64,000 nucleotides of DNA from assembly GCF_030848805.1 (NCBI RefSeq), contig NC_092358.1, forward strand, positions 16,981,138 to 17,045,137. The letters are read 5' to 3'. The notes under the pieces were generated by a model. The model searched no databases, had not been told where the DNA came from, and saw only the letters and a list, made by a program, of their open reading frames with translations. Shown in pieces: positions 9,932-21,834 of the stretch. This stretch comes from Temnothorax longispinosus. Its lineage: Eukaryota; Arthropoda; Insecta; Hymenoptera; Formicidae. The position numbers and the translations under genes were made by a program. The first letter of the stretch is position 1. Each line of letters starts with the position of its first letter.

Positions 9932-10494
9932 TATTTTTTTACATGGCCAAACAACAGATAATAAACTTTTAGAATATTTATCTTGCTCTGCATCTCTTAG
10001 TATCGTGCGCAAATACTTTATCATAATAGTAAAAAAATCGGAAAGCTATGGTTTAAAAATGTCAAACTACAAGAATGTAATAATGCAGCCCCAATGATCG
10101 TGTGAACAGTTTTCTTCTCACTGTTGCAAAGCATGCAAAGGACGACGAAATCTTAGAATATGAAAAAAAATTTAATAGAAATAAAGCCAAAGTAACATTA
10201 GTGTTTTTTGTATAACATATTTTGTTTGTTTATAAAAATATCGTAAATATTTATTATATTTAATGAGAAACTTGTTGTTTTAATTTAATAAAGAACTCGA
10301 TATGCACATGCAATGTAGCATATATTAATTAATATTATTAACCATCTGCAGTTTGAGCATCAACTCAATAAGATAAATTTTATCATTATTCGAAATTTGT
10401 TATAGGTACTATTTTATTTGTACTTTAATACAAAACTTATTTAACATATAATATTTATTATTTTGGTCCGTAATTACTGAAAATAATGTTGCGT

Positions 10495-12205
10495 TTTCAA
10501 AACTTTATGAAATACTCACTCTTTCAAAATATTATAACGTCAATTATTTATTATAATAATAAATTTTACTAATTCATTTCTAGGCTGAACTAATCCATTT
10601 CTAGGTACTTACATTCATGCATGAAAGATTATAAAAAGAGAATAAGAGAAATTATTATGTTTAATTTTAAACTCGATGATATACACGAATGATATGGAGA
10701 TTTTATGAACTCACAAGATATTTATATGTATTTTTTTTATGTTTCTAGATATTTATCTTTATATATGACACGTATAAATAACATTTAATTTTAATTACTC
10801 TATTATAATAAAATTCTATTTCGTTAGATTTAGTAGTCTGAATAATTCATTATTGCAATATTTATTGTTGGTGAACATCAGAATAATTTGTTTTAAGTAA
10901 ATGAAGCTATTAAAAGATTTAACCACTGTATTAATGAGCTAACATAACTTATTGAATAAAAAATATATGCACGTTTATCGGAAATCACAAATCAGCTTGA
11001 GAATTATTTTTAGAATTTTATTCAGATTTTAATATTGATATATATCTTTTTATTACAGATAATATTTTATACAATTAATTTTTCTTGTTTAAACAAACAT
11101 TCAGTGTAAGGGTTATTTCTAAATATTATTTTAAGACTTTTTTTAAATTATATGTTGTACGTAACTTTTAATATAGAATACATGAAATTTCGCGAAAAGT
11201 TAAATTATTATGCTAGTTTCAAAAGTAAAGCAATTTAAAGAGTACGTCTGTTTAATGCATCGCATTTGTATATGTATTCAACTTATAGCCGTTATCTTTG
11301 CTTTTTTTCGTTATATCTTTGCTCTTTGAATAGATTGTTGCTAAAATAGATGAGTGCATATAGTTTGTAGATGATTTAATATATATAGTTTAATTTACTA
11401 ATATATTCCTAGTAAAACATCGGTGGATCGCGAGGCAGTATCGATCGATAACTGTAGACTCATAATCTCACCGACCGGTGCCGCCCTCGACGATCCCCGA
11501 TAGCAATCAATACATCAATACATTACTCGCCCACGTGCTTTTTGGCAGCTTACGCGAAGCCGCAAGTGCGCGGAAATCACTTCCGGGACGTCCTCGTGTA
11601 AACACTATTCTCTTTCGGGCTCTCGGCAATACACGCCAGTACACACGTTAGACCGGCTAGACCTACAGATACCTTTGCATGGACATTCTATTGCTTGGAC
11701 GTCTACCTGGCTTGCCTAATTTCACCTACGCTTGCCTGGACACATCTACTGGTTTGGTTATACGCTTTATTCTAAAAAAACGTGCATTGTTGAGATACCG
11801 AGGCGCGTAACATGGGGTGAGTCACTTCCTAGTTATCGTTCGCATTTATTCGCTAAAGGAGCCTATACCCTCCTTATTACGGTCCTTCGACCGTTATGTT
11901 TAATTTTAAACTCGGTGATAAACACGAATGATATGAAAATTTTATGAACTCACAAGATATTTTATATTTTCTTATTTTTCTAGATATTTATTTTCATATA
12001 TGACACATAAATAGCATTTAATTTTAATTACTCTATATATAATTTCTTTTATTTTCTTTTTATCTTATTCTCTTTAATCTTTAATGAATGCAAGCACCTA
12101 GAAATGGATTAATTCAACATTAAATTTATTATTATAATAAATAATTGACGTTATAATATTTTGAAAGGGTGAATATTTCATAAAGTTTTGATGCAACTCT
12201 AGTTT
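10495..12205. repeat. Complex repeat pair: inverted ends plus internal direct repeat
   Basis: About 150 bp at 10495-10645 (gcgttttcaaaactttatga, attataacgtcaattattta, ccatttctaggta) is found inverted at 12055-12205. Next to it, about 160 bp at 10651-10812 (tatgtttaattttaaactcg) recurs in direct orientation at 11896-12037. The 1.1 kb between is AT-rich with a GC-richer island at 11420-11890 that shows no gene I recognise. The arrangement suggests a rearranged or nested MITE. No open frame longer than about 70 codons is credible here. Confidence 0.6.
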
Positions 12206-12225
12206 GCGTTTTCAACAATTACTCG

Positions 12226-12410
12226 GAACCGAGCAAAGTCCGCAATGTGATAATAGTCGTTGACATTGCCATCGCTGGATGGGCAGTGTTAACTTTGCCT
12301 ACATCAAACCGGGCAATGTCCACTAATAAACTACTTTGCCCAGTCGCGTTGTGCAATGCTGACATTGCCCAGGCAATGCTGACACTGCACACTATGCGGA
12401 CTTTGCCCGT
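12226..12410. mobile_element. Short MITE with GCAAAGTCCGCA termini
   Basis: Inverted termini gcaaagtccgca (12233-12244) and tgcggactttgc (12395-12406) enclose about 150 bp with several gcaatg/cattgc motifs that also pair. The whole unit can fold on itself. It has no coding capacity. Confidence 0.6.
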
Positions 12411-12417
12411 AACATAT

Positions 12418-13725
12418 ATAATGATTAGATCATATATCACGTCATGTATGGTACATTGTTATACAAAGTGTCAATTTGAAAACTTTTAATCAAAATATCT
12501 CGGGAATTAGTAATGATATCAAAACACGGTTTGGAGAGAATGTAGGGGAGTAAGGGGGACATACTTTGATTTAAAAAAATTTGACCTTGGGTGGAGGCGT
12601 CAAGGTCAAATAAAGGTCAACTTAATTTTTTTTAATAAATACATGATTTTTTAAATATCTACGTTTGTAGCCCTTCTTATTACGAGCTCAACGCGCTATG
12701 ATCCAAAGTCGCCGAAGGTCAAATGACCAAATGCAGGCTCATAGTATTATTGTCTTTGTACATGTTATGAGACACCTTTTGCAGCTGCAGCTTGCGAATC
12801 GACAATGTTAAATTTATTGCAAAATGACTTAACACTTCAAGTTGAGTTGCTTTATTCACTAATCTTTGTACGGTTCTGTTTTTCTTTGCTATTAATCCTG
12901 TTTCTTCACATTTTAATATTAATTCGAATAAGTAACATTTACTTCGCCAGTCAATAATTAACACAATTGAGAATTTAATTGACTATACTGGCAATTATTA
13001 TAATCGTGGTAACGATTATAATTGTCGTGACAAATCGTCACCAAGTTTCGACCAAGGATTCTGGTTATTCTAAAGTCGATGTAATTTTAGATGCTTATAA
13101 TATAAGCATCTTAATTAAATAATTAAATGTATTGCAAAAAATATTACCTCACCCAGGGTTCGAACCTGGAATCTCCCTCATTCCGTGACGAGTGTCGTAC
13201 CAATTCGACCACTGAGGCACGTGGTAATATTTATCGCAATAACATGTATTAAGATGACAAACGATAATAAGATGAAAACACCGATTTTCAGTCAAAGGTG
13301 TATATTCAAACCGAATAAGTAACATTTACTTCGCCAGTCAATAATTAACACAATTGAGAATTTAATTGACTTCTTTTCTTCTCTTCATCTTAATACATGT
13401 TATTGCGATAAATATTACCACATGCCTCAGTGGTCGAATTGGTTGAGTTCGTAATGAGAAGGATTACAAACGTAGATGTTTAAAAAATTATGTATGCATT
13501 AAAAAAAATTAAGTTGACCTTTATTTGACCATGACGCCTCCACCCAAGATAAAATTTTTTAAAATAAAGGTATGTCCCCCTTGCTCCCCTACATCTCTCC
13601 AAACCGTGTTTTGATATCATTTCTAATTCCCGAGATATTTCGACTAAAGTTTTTAAATTGACACCCTGTATAACAATGTCCAATACATGGCGTGATATAT
13701 GATCTAATCATTGTATATCTGTATA
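12418..13725. mobile_element. Foldback element, ~280-bp inverted arms, tRNA-like core
   Basis: The left arm 12418-12695 (atgattagatcatatatcac, atatctcgggaattag, tagggga, acgtttgta) matches the right arm 13445-13722 inverted. The core contains two direct copies of cgaataagtaacatttactt (12928 and 13315) and an inverted pair (about 13198-13252 and 13385-13442) that includes tRNA-like 5' halves. One nearly complete tRNA-like unit is at 13145-13219. The arms end next to further tRNA-anticodon-like sequence (ctcgtaat(a/g)agaagg). I infer a DNA element that has captured tRNA or tRNA-SINE sequence. Confidence 0.7.
13145..13219 (-). pseudogene. tRNA-like sequence, resembling tRNA-Arg(ACG)
   Basis: On the minus strand the ends TGCCTCA and TGAGGTA pair over 7 bp (one G-U). 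GTCG-loop-CGAC forms a 4-bp D stem, and CCAGG-TTCGAAC-CCTGG forms a perfect T arm with a consensus B box. The anticodon arm closes over 5 bp but leaves a 6-nt loop (CACGGA), and there is an extra base between the T stem and acceptor stem. The nearest canonical pattern is tRNA-Arg with ACG. The defects and its place inside a foldback element argue for a tRNA-derived pseudogene or SINE head, not a working gene. Confidence 0.6.
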
Positions 13726-13970
13726 TGATCATATAAAAGTACATTCGACTAGATCTGCTTTCATATATAAGACCAAACCAAATATGATTATACATATAAA
13801 GATAAGATCATATTGCGTCAAATTTCGGATTTTATTATATATGATAATGATAATATAAATTACATCCCATACAGCATGAAATATTCCATGAATGTTCTAT
13901 AAATATTCTTTAGAATATTCATGAATTTTCTATGAATGATCTATAAATGTACAAAGAAAGTGTAATGTCC

Positions 13971-14289
13971 CGCTTTGAATGTCCTTAGAAATTTCTGTAA
14001 ATATTCTCGAATAATCTACAAATGTTTTATAAATATTTCCGCATAATCCATAATTTTTTTATATATGCAAAATATATTTATAGAACATGTATATAGATTA
14101 TTTTAGGAACATTAAAAATGGGGTATCGCATATTCTGTATACATTTATAAAACAATATAGGATATTTGTGAATATTTGTGAATTTATTAAAACAATCTTG
14201 GAATATATACATTTTTCTTAATATATTCGGGAATATTCACAAACATTTGTAGATTACCCGAGAATATTTATAGAACATTTAAAGCGGAA
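13971..14289. mobile_element. AT-rich MITE with ~60-bp inverted ends
   Basis: ccgcttt at 13971 followed by atattctcgaataatctaca is matched inverted at 14228-14289 (tgtagattacccgagaatat, then aaagcgg). The surrounding 13860-14400 is filled with gaatattc and aatgttctataaatattc variants in both orientations. No coding. Confidence 0.6.
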
Positions 14290-15407
14290 TCGTTCACATT
14301 CAAATGTTCTATGCACATTCTTAGAACAATTACAGATTATTCACAAATATTTTAAAAAATGTTTATAGGATATATATATATTCTATACTATATTTGGAAA
14401 TATATTATTAAAGGCCTAAAAAAGAACGTGAAATTTAATAACAAAAGTTGTACCCTTATGAAAAAGTACACTCAACTTTGATGGTTAACACCCAAATTGA
14501 GAGTTAACACTCAAAGTTGGGCCACAGTAGCGCAACTCTCTGTCGGCGCCTTTGATGTAAGTGTTGTCCAAAATGGAGTGCGCATGCGCGAAATAAGTAT
14601 AAGCGCCCACTAACACCATCTGAACGGCCACGTTCAGCAGACACAACTGTTGAGTGTCGTCTTATCGACACGCTACGCTGATTCGTTGGGTCTGAAAGTA
14701 TAAGAGCCAATCACGTGCTACTGAGCGGTTTTGCTGAACGTCTTTCTCTGAACTTCTTTCTCAATTGCTCTTTCTTTCTCCGCTCTCACTCCACTTTTAC
14801 ATGAAATTAATCTGAATTTAATAAAAATAATAAAGATAAATATTTATGTATTAAAAATAAAAAATATATAAAAATGAGAAAAAATAAAATTATATAAATG
14901 TGATTGCAGATTGAATAATATAAATGTATTGAGGTAAATTATTAGAAAATATAATGTTATATAACATATATTGAACAACCGAAAAGAAAAATATAATATT
15001 TTATACATTATACTTATAAGAAAACAATTATAATTATAAAATATGTAATATAAAATATTTAATATAAAATAGTTTTATTACATTAAATGAAATAAATGAA
15101 TGATTTAATTATGCATCCAAAATGAAAATGAGATATATATTCATGCTTAATTTAAATGAAATTTTAATTTTAATACGACGATATGTTAATATTACATTTT
15201 AAAATCATTTTATGTATACCTATACAAAAAGAATATACCTGTAATAAATATAACTGCAATATATTAAAAGTACATGTTTCATTAATAAATATAATAAAGA
15301 ATATAATAAATATAATAAAAAAACTACATTTTTTATGTAAAATAAAATTGTATCTTTATTACAATACATAAGAAATTACATATTATATGTATTACTAAAT
15401 TGTAGTC

Positions 15408-16587
15408 GAGGAAATGGAGGAGAGAGCAGTGGACGGTTTGGCTCGGAGTGGAGAGGAGTAAGAAAAGGATTTTCGAAAGGAGGTGAAGTAAGGAAGGATA
15501 AAGTGGGGTGGTGGAGCCTGTGGAGGAGGATCGGAGGAGGTCGGGAAAGTGGAGAAGAGGTCGAGGATAGTGTGATTGAGGAGCAGTGAGGAGAGAAAGT
15601 AAGGGAACACCTGAGAGGTTAGGGTGTGAAGCAGGAAGATAAAGGGCCCAGGTTACACGATGAGAGAGATGAGCGAGTTGGCAGCATGGAGTTTCGAGCG
15701 ACCGATCGATCGACCTGTCGAGAGACAGAGGAATGTGATGGTGGCGCGGCAGATGCGGAACGAAGCGGGGAGTCTTCGCGACGGGTCGAGGGATCGAGCA
15801 ATCGAACGTCTGGCTTGGCGGCACGAGGCGGAGTAAGGCCCGGCGCACGTGTAGTTGAGCAGAAAATTCGGTTGCGGAAGGGAGAATAAGACGAGGAGAA
15901 AGGTAAGCGATGATTAGTGCAAGGACAGGTTGCGGAAGGATCAAAGGTAAATGTAGAGGTAAAAGAGATAAGCGTGATAGGACAGAGAGAAAAAGAGGAG
16001 TGCGGAAGAGAAAGCGGAATAAGGGAGAGGAAAGTAATAACGCACTTGTTACAGATTCCAGGATGGAGCGCGAGGGGAGAACAACAGCAGAGGCGGTCGA
16101 AAGGATTGTGGAGGAGAAAGTAAGAAAGATGATGAGGGAGAGGAAAAAGGACGAGAGAATGGAGGAGCTGGAGGAGAAAGTAAGGAGCTTGGAGAAAAAG
16201 GTAGAAAGAATGGAGCAAAGTGGAGGCAAAAGAAAGAGAGAGGAATACGAGGAGAGTGGGACTGAGAAGAAGAAATGGTGGGCGGGGGTAGGTGAAAGAA
16301 ACGAGGACGAACTAAGGAAAAGGAATGTAATTTTAAGGGTCGAGAAGGAGAAATGGGGAGGCAAGGAGTCGAAGTGGGAGAAAGTAAAGGAGTTATTCGC
16401 GGAAGGGCTAAAGGTAAGAGTGACGGTGAGAGAGGTGATTGTGGTGCGGCAGAGAGGAATATGGATGACCATATTGGTGAAGCTGGGAAACGAAGAGGAG
16501 AAGTGGCGGGTGTTGGAGGCGAGGAGAAAGGCAGGGAACAGCATAGGGGTGAAGATCCATGAGGACAAGTCTGTGGAAAAGAGAGAT

Positions 16588-16634
<47 letters not shown>

Positions 16635-16986
16635 GAGAAAATGGAAGGGAGGATACGCAGGAGTACAGGGAGATCGGAGGATGAGGAGATATCAAAAGAT
16701 ATGGAGGAAAAACTTCTAGTGGAGTCGGATGAGGATAAGAAGGATGGAGGAAAGAGAGACTGGGCCAAATAAGGAGAAGACGAGATGGAAGGGATGGAGA
16801 ATCAAGGGCGGGGCCGGTGCAGAAGCGGAAGAAGAAGAAGAGGAAGATGTCCACGGGGAGCTGGTGTTGTTTTATATGTCACTTTTGAATGTTTGAATGT
16901 TAGGTAATTGTAAGAGGTTTGGGTACGTTTCTCATAAAAAAAACGCCTTGTAAACCCTACGGGGAGAGACAATAAATGGAATACAA
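15408..16986 (+). mobile_element. ORF1-only non-LTR retroelement (half-LINE type)
   Basis: The element is bracketed by a perfect 15-bp duplication, tactaaattgtagtc (15393-15407 and 16987-17001). It has a purine-rich 5' region (15408-15900), one ORF1-like frame (15910-16719), a 3' region containing gtttgggtacgtttctc and aacgcc, and the tail agacaataaatggaatacaa. There is no endonuclease or reverse transcriptase. The ORF and the 3' motif both resemble the 3' part of the LINE at 1193-7587, so its machinery may move this element in trans, as for HAL1-like half-LINEs. That mobilisation is inference; the duplication is seen directly. Confidence 0.8.
15910..16719 (+). CDS. ORF1-like protein of the half-LINE
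   Basis: 269 codons from an ATG at 15910. The first 80 residues are basic (KRDKRDRTERKRGVRKRKR). Then comes a coiled coil (EERMEELEEKVRSLEKK type, about 85-125), K-K-W-W, RRM-like RKRNVILRVEKEKWGGK (about 140-157), then KVKELFAEGLKVRVTVREV and ILVKLGNEEEKWRVLEARRK. The C-terminal tail passes through a (GA)n run (16588-16640) read as RERERE and then diverges. It is homologous to the frame at 2097-2744. The long open frame suggests recent insertion, though the GA expansion may have altered the C-terminus. Predicted role: RNA binding and chaperone activity on the element's own transcript. Confidence 0.7.
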
Positions 16987-17424
16987 TACTAAATTGTAGT
17001 CTTTTTTTCTTTTAATTTATTCACTGCTCCATGCTTCAGCTACTCGATCCACCTCAACACAGACCAGAGAAAAAAAACAAAAAAATACATTAAATACACT
17101 TTATTGTACAATTCTTTCATTGATCTGTATCTCAGCTACTCGATCCACCTCGATACAACCCAAAAAAAAGAAAAGGGCAATAAAAGTGCAAGCTACAATA
17201 ATTATTGTACAATAATGTAAAACAGAAAATACTTAAAATATAAACAAGGAATCTATAAAATGTAATATTAATAAGCTTCATTTCTTCTCCAAGTTTTTCA
17301 TTCGTATAACCTTTTGATTATTCATCCTTGAGGCATGTAAGAACTTAAAAAAAAAAAAAATTAATTAATTAAATGTATCACTAACAGTATTCATGCCTTT
17401 ACAAATACACATGCACCATCGCAC

Positions 17425-17425
17425 A

Positions 17426-17457
<32 letters not shown>

Positions 17458-17480
17458 CATACATACATACATATATATAT
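17425..17480. repeat. (CATA)n microsatellite
   Basis: About twelve catacata units, slightly interrupted, inside AT-rich P-like element DNA. Just upstream, ctactcgatccacctc occurs twice (about 17041 and 17136). Confidence 0.9.
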
Positions 17481-18159
17481 TTAACACACACGAATACATA
17501 AATTTATGTAACATACACAATATTAAATTTAAGTAACGTAATGTATAAAAGTCTATTAATGCATATTAATACATATATAGTAACGCATAATTTCAACGCA
17601 CAATATAAACGCATAATATTAAAACATAATATCAATATTAACGCAACTGAAAAAATTGCACATACATGTTGCCATTAATTAAAAGTAAAATGTAAAACGC
17701 AACAGTACAATCAATACATTATTAAATATGATATAAGTTAAACAATATAATTTGAAAATAAACAAAATGCAATAAAGAAACACGCAAAGTTATATATAAT
17801 GTTATTTGCAAGCAAAAAAAACATGCAATAAATGAACACACAATACTGGGTAAGTAAGAAATAAAATTAAGAGATAGATTAAGAAATTAAAGCAATTAAA
17901 GAATACATCACAATCCATTATAAGAATAAGAATCAATGAAACAGTAGCCTCAATAATTAAAATATGTCCGTAAAACATAACTCAACATGACAATTAAACA
18001 TTATAAGAAGAAGACTGCGTAGATAAGAAGAAGTGTAAGAATTACAAACAAAATTTATAAATGTGAAACGTTTAAAAGTTTCCTATTTTTTGTGGTAACC
18101 CGTTTGCATGATTTATTATGCAGCGATAATGTGTAATATATATCTACGCATTCAAAGAT

Positions 18160-20610
18160 ACAATTTTATCAAAAATAAAGTAGGAAAATTTGGACATGGC
18201 GGTTCAAAAGTTATATTTTGTGCTAATTGGAATAAATAATTGCCAATATTTTTCTGAAAACAATTCTTTTCAAAATTTTTTACAAATACTTCTTCTAATT
18301 TATGAATATAATAACAAAAATCATTACTTGGTATGTTTAACTTTCCAAACAAATTTCCTTCTTCGTTTTCATAGGCTCGAAAAAAACAATGTAATGTTGT
18401 ATCATCTAAGACAGCCATATTATCATTCATATATTTTGTACATATGTCACAAGAATGTATTGCTGTACATCTTTTAATTAAAAATCCGCAAACATATTTA
18501 AATGCGTTTTCTTCTGGCAGATCCATTGAACGATATTCATGAGTCGGAATATTTAAAATGTTATGCGCCGATGATGAAGCAGTAAATTCCGAAACAATGG
18601 ACTCTTTGGTATTATCTAACGTTCCAATAAGATTTAACATTTCATCATAATCAGAAGCACAATTTTGCGTATCCGAATGTTTTAAAAATGTTGTACTAAA
18701 AAGTTTTTTAAAGGCGCTCTTAAATTGTATAGGTGTCGGATTAAGACAATTACCGCCTTGTTGCCGAACGGAACCAAAATTTGACACAATCTTGATTCAA
18801 TCTACGTGTTCGGAGATATGGAAAATTATGATTTTTTAATGTTTCCCAAAGCTGAATGATGCTATTAATTGTTATCTGCCAGCATTTAAAGCATTTAACT
18901 TTTACATATTTACCATTATTATTATTATTATTATTATTAACTACTTTAATACTTTTTATAAGATCTGACGTTTCTTGCAAAAACTGCGTTTGTTTTTCAC
19001 TTCCGGTAAAAACTTTTTCATGTTGTTTAGGATTATTTACGGCGGACGAATTTAACATATCGAACAATTTATCAAAATGATCAATTAAATCTATAGTTCC
19101 AACGACTTCAGTCGGAAGAAGACCGACAGACATCTGTGTACACATTCCTGCACATACATGGTTACTAAGTACTGGTACGGCATATTTAACTTTCATTCTC
19201 ATAAATTTATTTGGGTCCATATGAATCTTTGATAATTTAGGAGCTGCTCTTATCCATTGTTTGACGTCTTGCATATAAAACTGTTTAATATGATCCCACG
19301 AAGCTACTTTATTATTAAATTCAAAATTATGTTTTAACAAATTATTTCGGGTTGCTTTTATTAAATGTGGAGTGTCAAAAATGTAAACTAAATTTTCTCC
19401 GTTAACTGAAAAAATTGAATTTTGTGTAGATATTCCTAAATCACGGGACAGTTGTATAAAATTAGAACCCATGTCCGTAACCAATGCATGCACCATAGCA
19501 CCTGTATTGCTTAATTTAATTATTGTATTAAATATCAGATCCTTTCTAAAAAAAAGGCATGTTAAGTCGATACTCGCATATCTCAAAGTTTTTTGTTGCC
19601 GCTTTTCCGCGATGCCAATTGGTCCTCTTGCTGCGGTTACTTCATTTGCAGTTGTCATCGTATATTTTGACAGTTGTGTGTATCAAGAAGTTAATACTGT
19701 AACAGTAATTGCATAATGTTAAAGCTAAATAGCGCGCGCGAAGCGCGCGTCTGTGGTGTCTAGTTTTTTAAAAAGTTCATATGGCATGTAGTCTCTTCAA
19801 AACAAAAAACAATAGGCACCTTCCTGCAATACTACGTGCCATAATAACTAAAGCGCTTCTTGCAGGTTTAGATGATTTTTTATCACCAATGTCTTCGAAA
19901 CCAATTATTTCATCCCGTGATACATTATAAAATAAATGAGCTTTTAAGCTCATTCCCGATAAAAACAGTACGTGGATCCACGTTATTGCTACGTGGATTC
20001 GACGTGGATTCGACGAAATTACGTGGATTCGACGTGGATGTGACGTGACTGTTTTTATCGGGTTTTGTCTGCACATATTATGCAATGACGTTCTATGAGA
20101 GGCAACGTATTTAATTTCAATTTAAGTGCTTCAAAAATTTTATCATTTATATCAGGCTCAATATTCCATTTTTGTGTAAATAATTGTAGAGAACGTACAG
20201 AAGGCAATTGAATCTTTCAATTCCCGGTAATTTCGTGGACTTAAAAAAAATAATGATAAAGCAAATTTCTTAAATTCGGGATCATATCTTCTGCCACGTT
20301 TACATTTTAATTGTGCGTCGACTTGTGCCGCTAATATTCTATTAAATTTTTCCGGTAATAAACTTATGGCCTAGTTTTTTCAGTTGATCGAATTCGTTTT
20401 CTTCTTCAACTTTTGTAGCTTTCTTTTTCTTTTCCATACGAAGCCGTCGGATTGTTTCACGCATTACTTTATTTTGCGCCTTTAATTTTTGAAACTTCTC
20501 TCGCAATTTCCTTTTTCTCGGACTATCATCGGACGATTTATTCCTAACTGCAGGCTTCTTATTGATAGTGGATGTGCTCCTATAATATATTCCAAACGTT
20601 AGATCCATAG
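18160..20610 (-). pseudogene. P-like transposase core, frameshifted
   Basis: Reading from 20608 down there is a basic coiled coil (KRKLREKFQKLKAQNKVMRE), then after a frameshift RRYDPEFKKFALSLFF, then MSLKAHLFYNVSRDEIIGFE and SALVIMARSIAGRW. The piece 19658-18750 has VTDMGSNFIQLSRDLGI, IFDTPHLIKATRNNLL and LRTRRLNQDCV. The piece 18787-18152 has FGSVRQQGGNCLNPTP and FKYVCGFLIKRC. These are hallmark motifs of P-element/THAP9 transposases, which cut and paste DNA through an RNase-H-like fold with a GTP-binding insertion. Breaks include at least two frameshifts (near 20340 and 18780), an Asn run from an ATT repeat (18917-18940) and a MITE at 19955-20062. It cannot make a full enzyme. Confidence 0.85.
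19955..20062. mobile_element. 108-bp MITE inside P-like transposase
   Basis: Perfect 15-bp inverted ends, cccgataaaaacagt at 19955 and its complement ending at 20062, surround repeated acgtggattcgacgtgg motifs. It interrupts the transposase frame between the conserved segments CIICAD and MSLKAHLF. Its small size and lack of coding fit a MITE. Confidence 0.8.
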
Positions 20611-21435
20611 TACAAAGATTATTTTTAAATATAATATATGTAATTATGTAACTATAAATTTGCTATAAGAGACAAAAACAGCAAAATAATATTAAACAAA
20701 ATCTAAAGTTAAAAGAAATTTAAATATAATGTGTTAATAAATAAATTACATATATCCTGACAATTAGATTTTATAAGAAAACTTTTATTACATAACAAAT
20801 AAAGAAGATAAAAATACATGTTTGACTGGAAATTAGTAAAGAAAAACTTACGGTTGAGTTATTTCTACGTCACTGACAATAATTGGGACGATTGTTTGTG
20901 AAGTTTCTGCTTTGCTAAAAATATACAATTTTTTTTCTTTTAGCCATTATTGTTAATAAACGTAAACAAGTTCTTTATTAATATAAATTACCTATTATTT
21001 TCTTGCACTTGCATTTCTGCAACAGTTGCCTCAGCACATGTATTTCTGCAACAAAAATATGTATTATAATATCTACTATAAAATATAATATTATAAAAAA
21101 TAGAAAATTTATATTTAGCATCTACTTTCTCTACCTATCTACTTTCTCTTTAACCACATTTTCTTTATTTTGTTGTGTTGTTTGTTCGGGTGCTGTGTTG
21201 TCCCTAAAAGATTTTAATTATTTTGTTTTTATATGTTACTTTCGCGTAATACATAAAAAATAATGTAAATATTGTTAGATATTGTTGCTATTAATTATAT
21301 TGTTACAAAAATTATTTTTTATGTACTACTACCTTATACCAGTATTATTCAATTTTATACTTTTTTATGAAACAAAACTAATTTAATTAAATTAAAATAT
21401 GTAAAATTAATAATTATTTGTTAGTAAAAACTCAC

Positions 21436-21834
21436 TGTTGTTGAAAACCTGGTCCAAAAAATATAGTGGGTACAGCATCTGGGTGAAGACGAGCCCTAAC
21501 TTTATTAATTTTGTACCATTTGTTTTCAAAATGCAAACGGCACAAACGACAATTCTGGTGGGCATATTCTGGACTTTTAATTAGGTTCTAGATCCAGCCT
21601 TCCACATGCTCGTACCCATTGCAGCCATCTGTAAATGTTGTACCATTTTACCAATGACAAAGTAATGCACACATTACGATTAAAAATACAATTTATATAA
21701 AAAATAATAATTATATAAAACAATGTGTTATACCTGTCTTGTTCCTTTGGAAATTTAAAAAAATGTCGTTGCACATCAATGAACTTTTTAACGCACTCTG
21801 GTACTGCACAGCTTGACTTTCTTATCGCATTCAT
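21436..21834 (-). pseudogene. P-like transposase, N-terminal THAP domain in two exons
   Basis: Exon 1 (21834-21734) reads MNAIRKSSCAVPECVKKF and FFKFPKEQD, then a GT donor. Exon 2 starts at 21628 after an AG acceptor, and the split Arg codon is in phase: RWLQWVRACGRLDLEP. A frameshift near 21590 follows, after which the frame reads CRLCRLHFENKWYKINK and RLHPDAVPTIFFG before a GTGAGT donor at 21435. C-x4-C, W, C-x2-H-F and A-V-P-T make a THAP domain, the DNA-binding part of P-like transposases that recognises element ends. The frameshift shows this copy is dead. Confidence 0.8.

Noticed and set aside
15333..16854. Long minus-strand frames rich in Ser and Leu
   Set aside because: Complement of the half-LINE ORF1 and its purine-rich leader.
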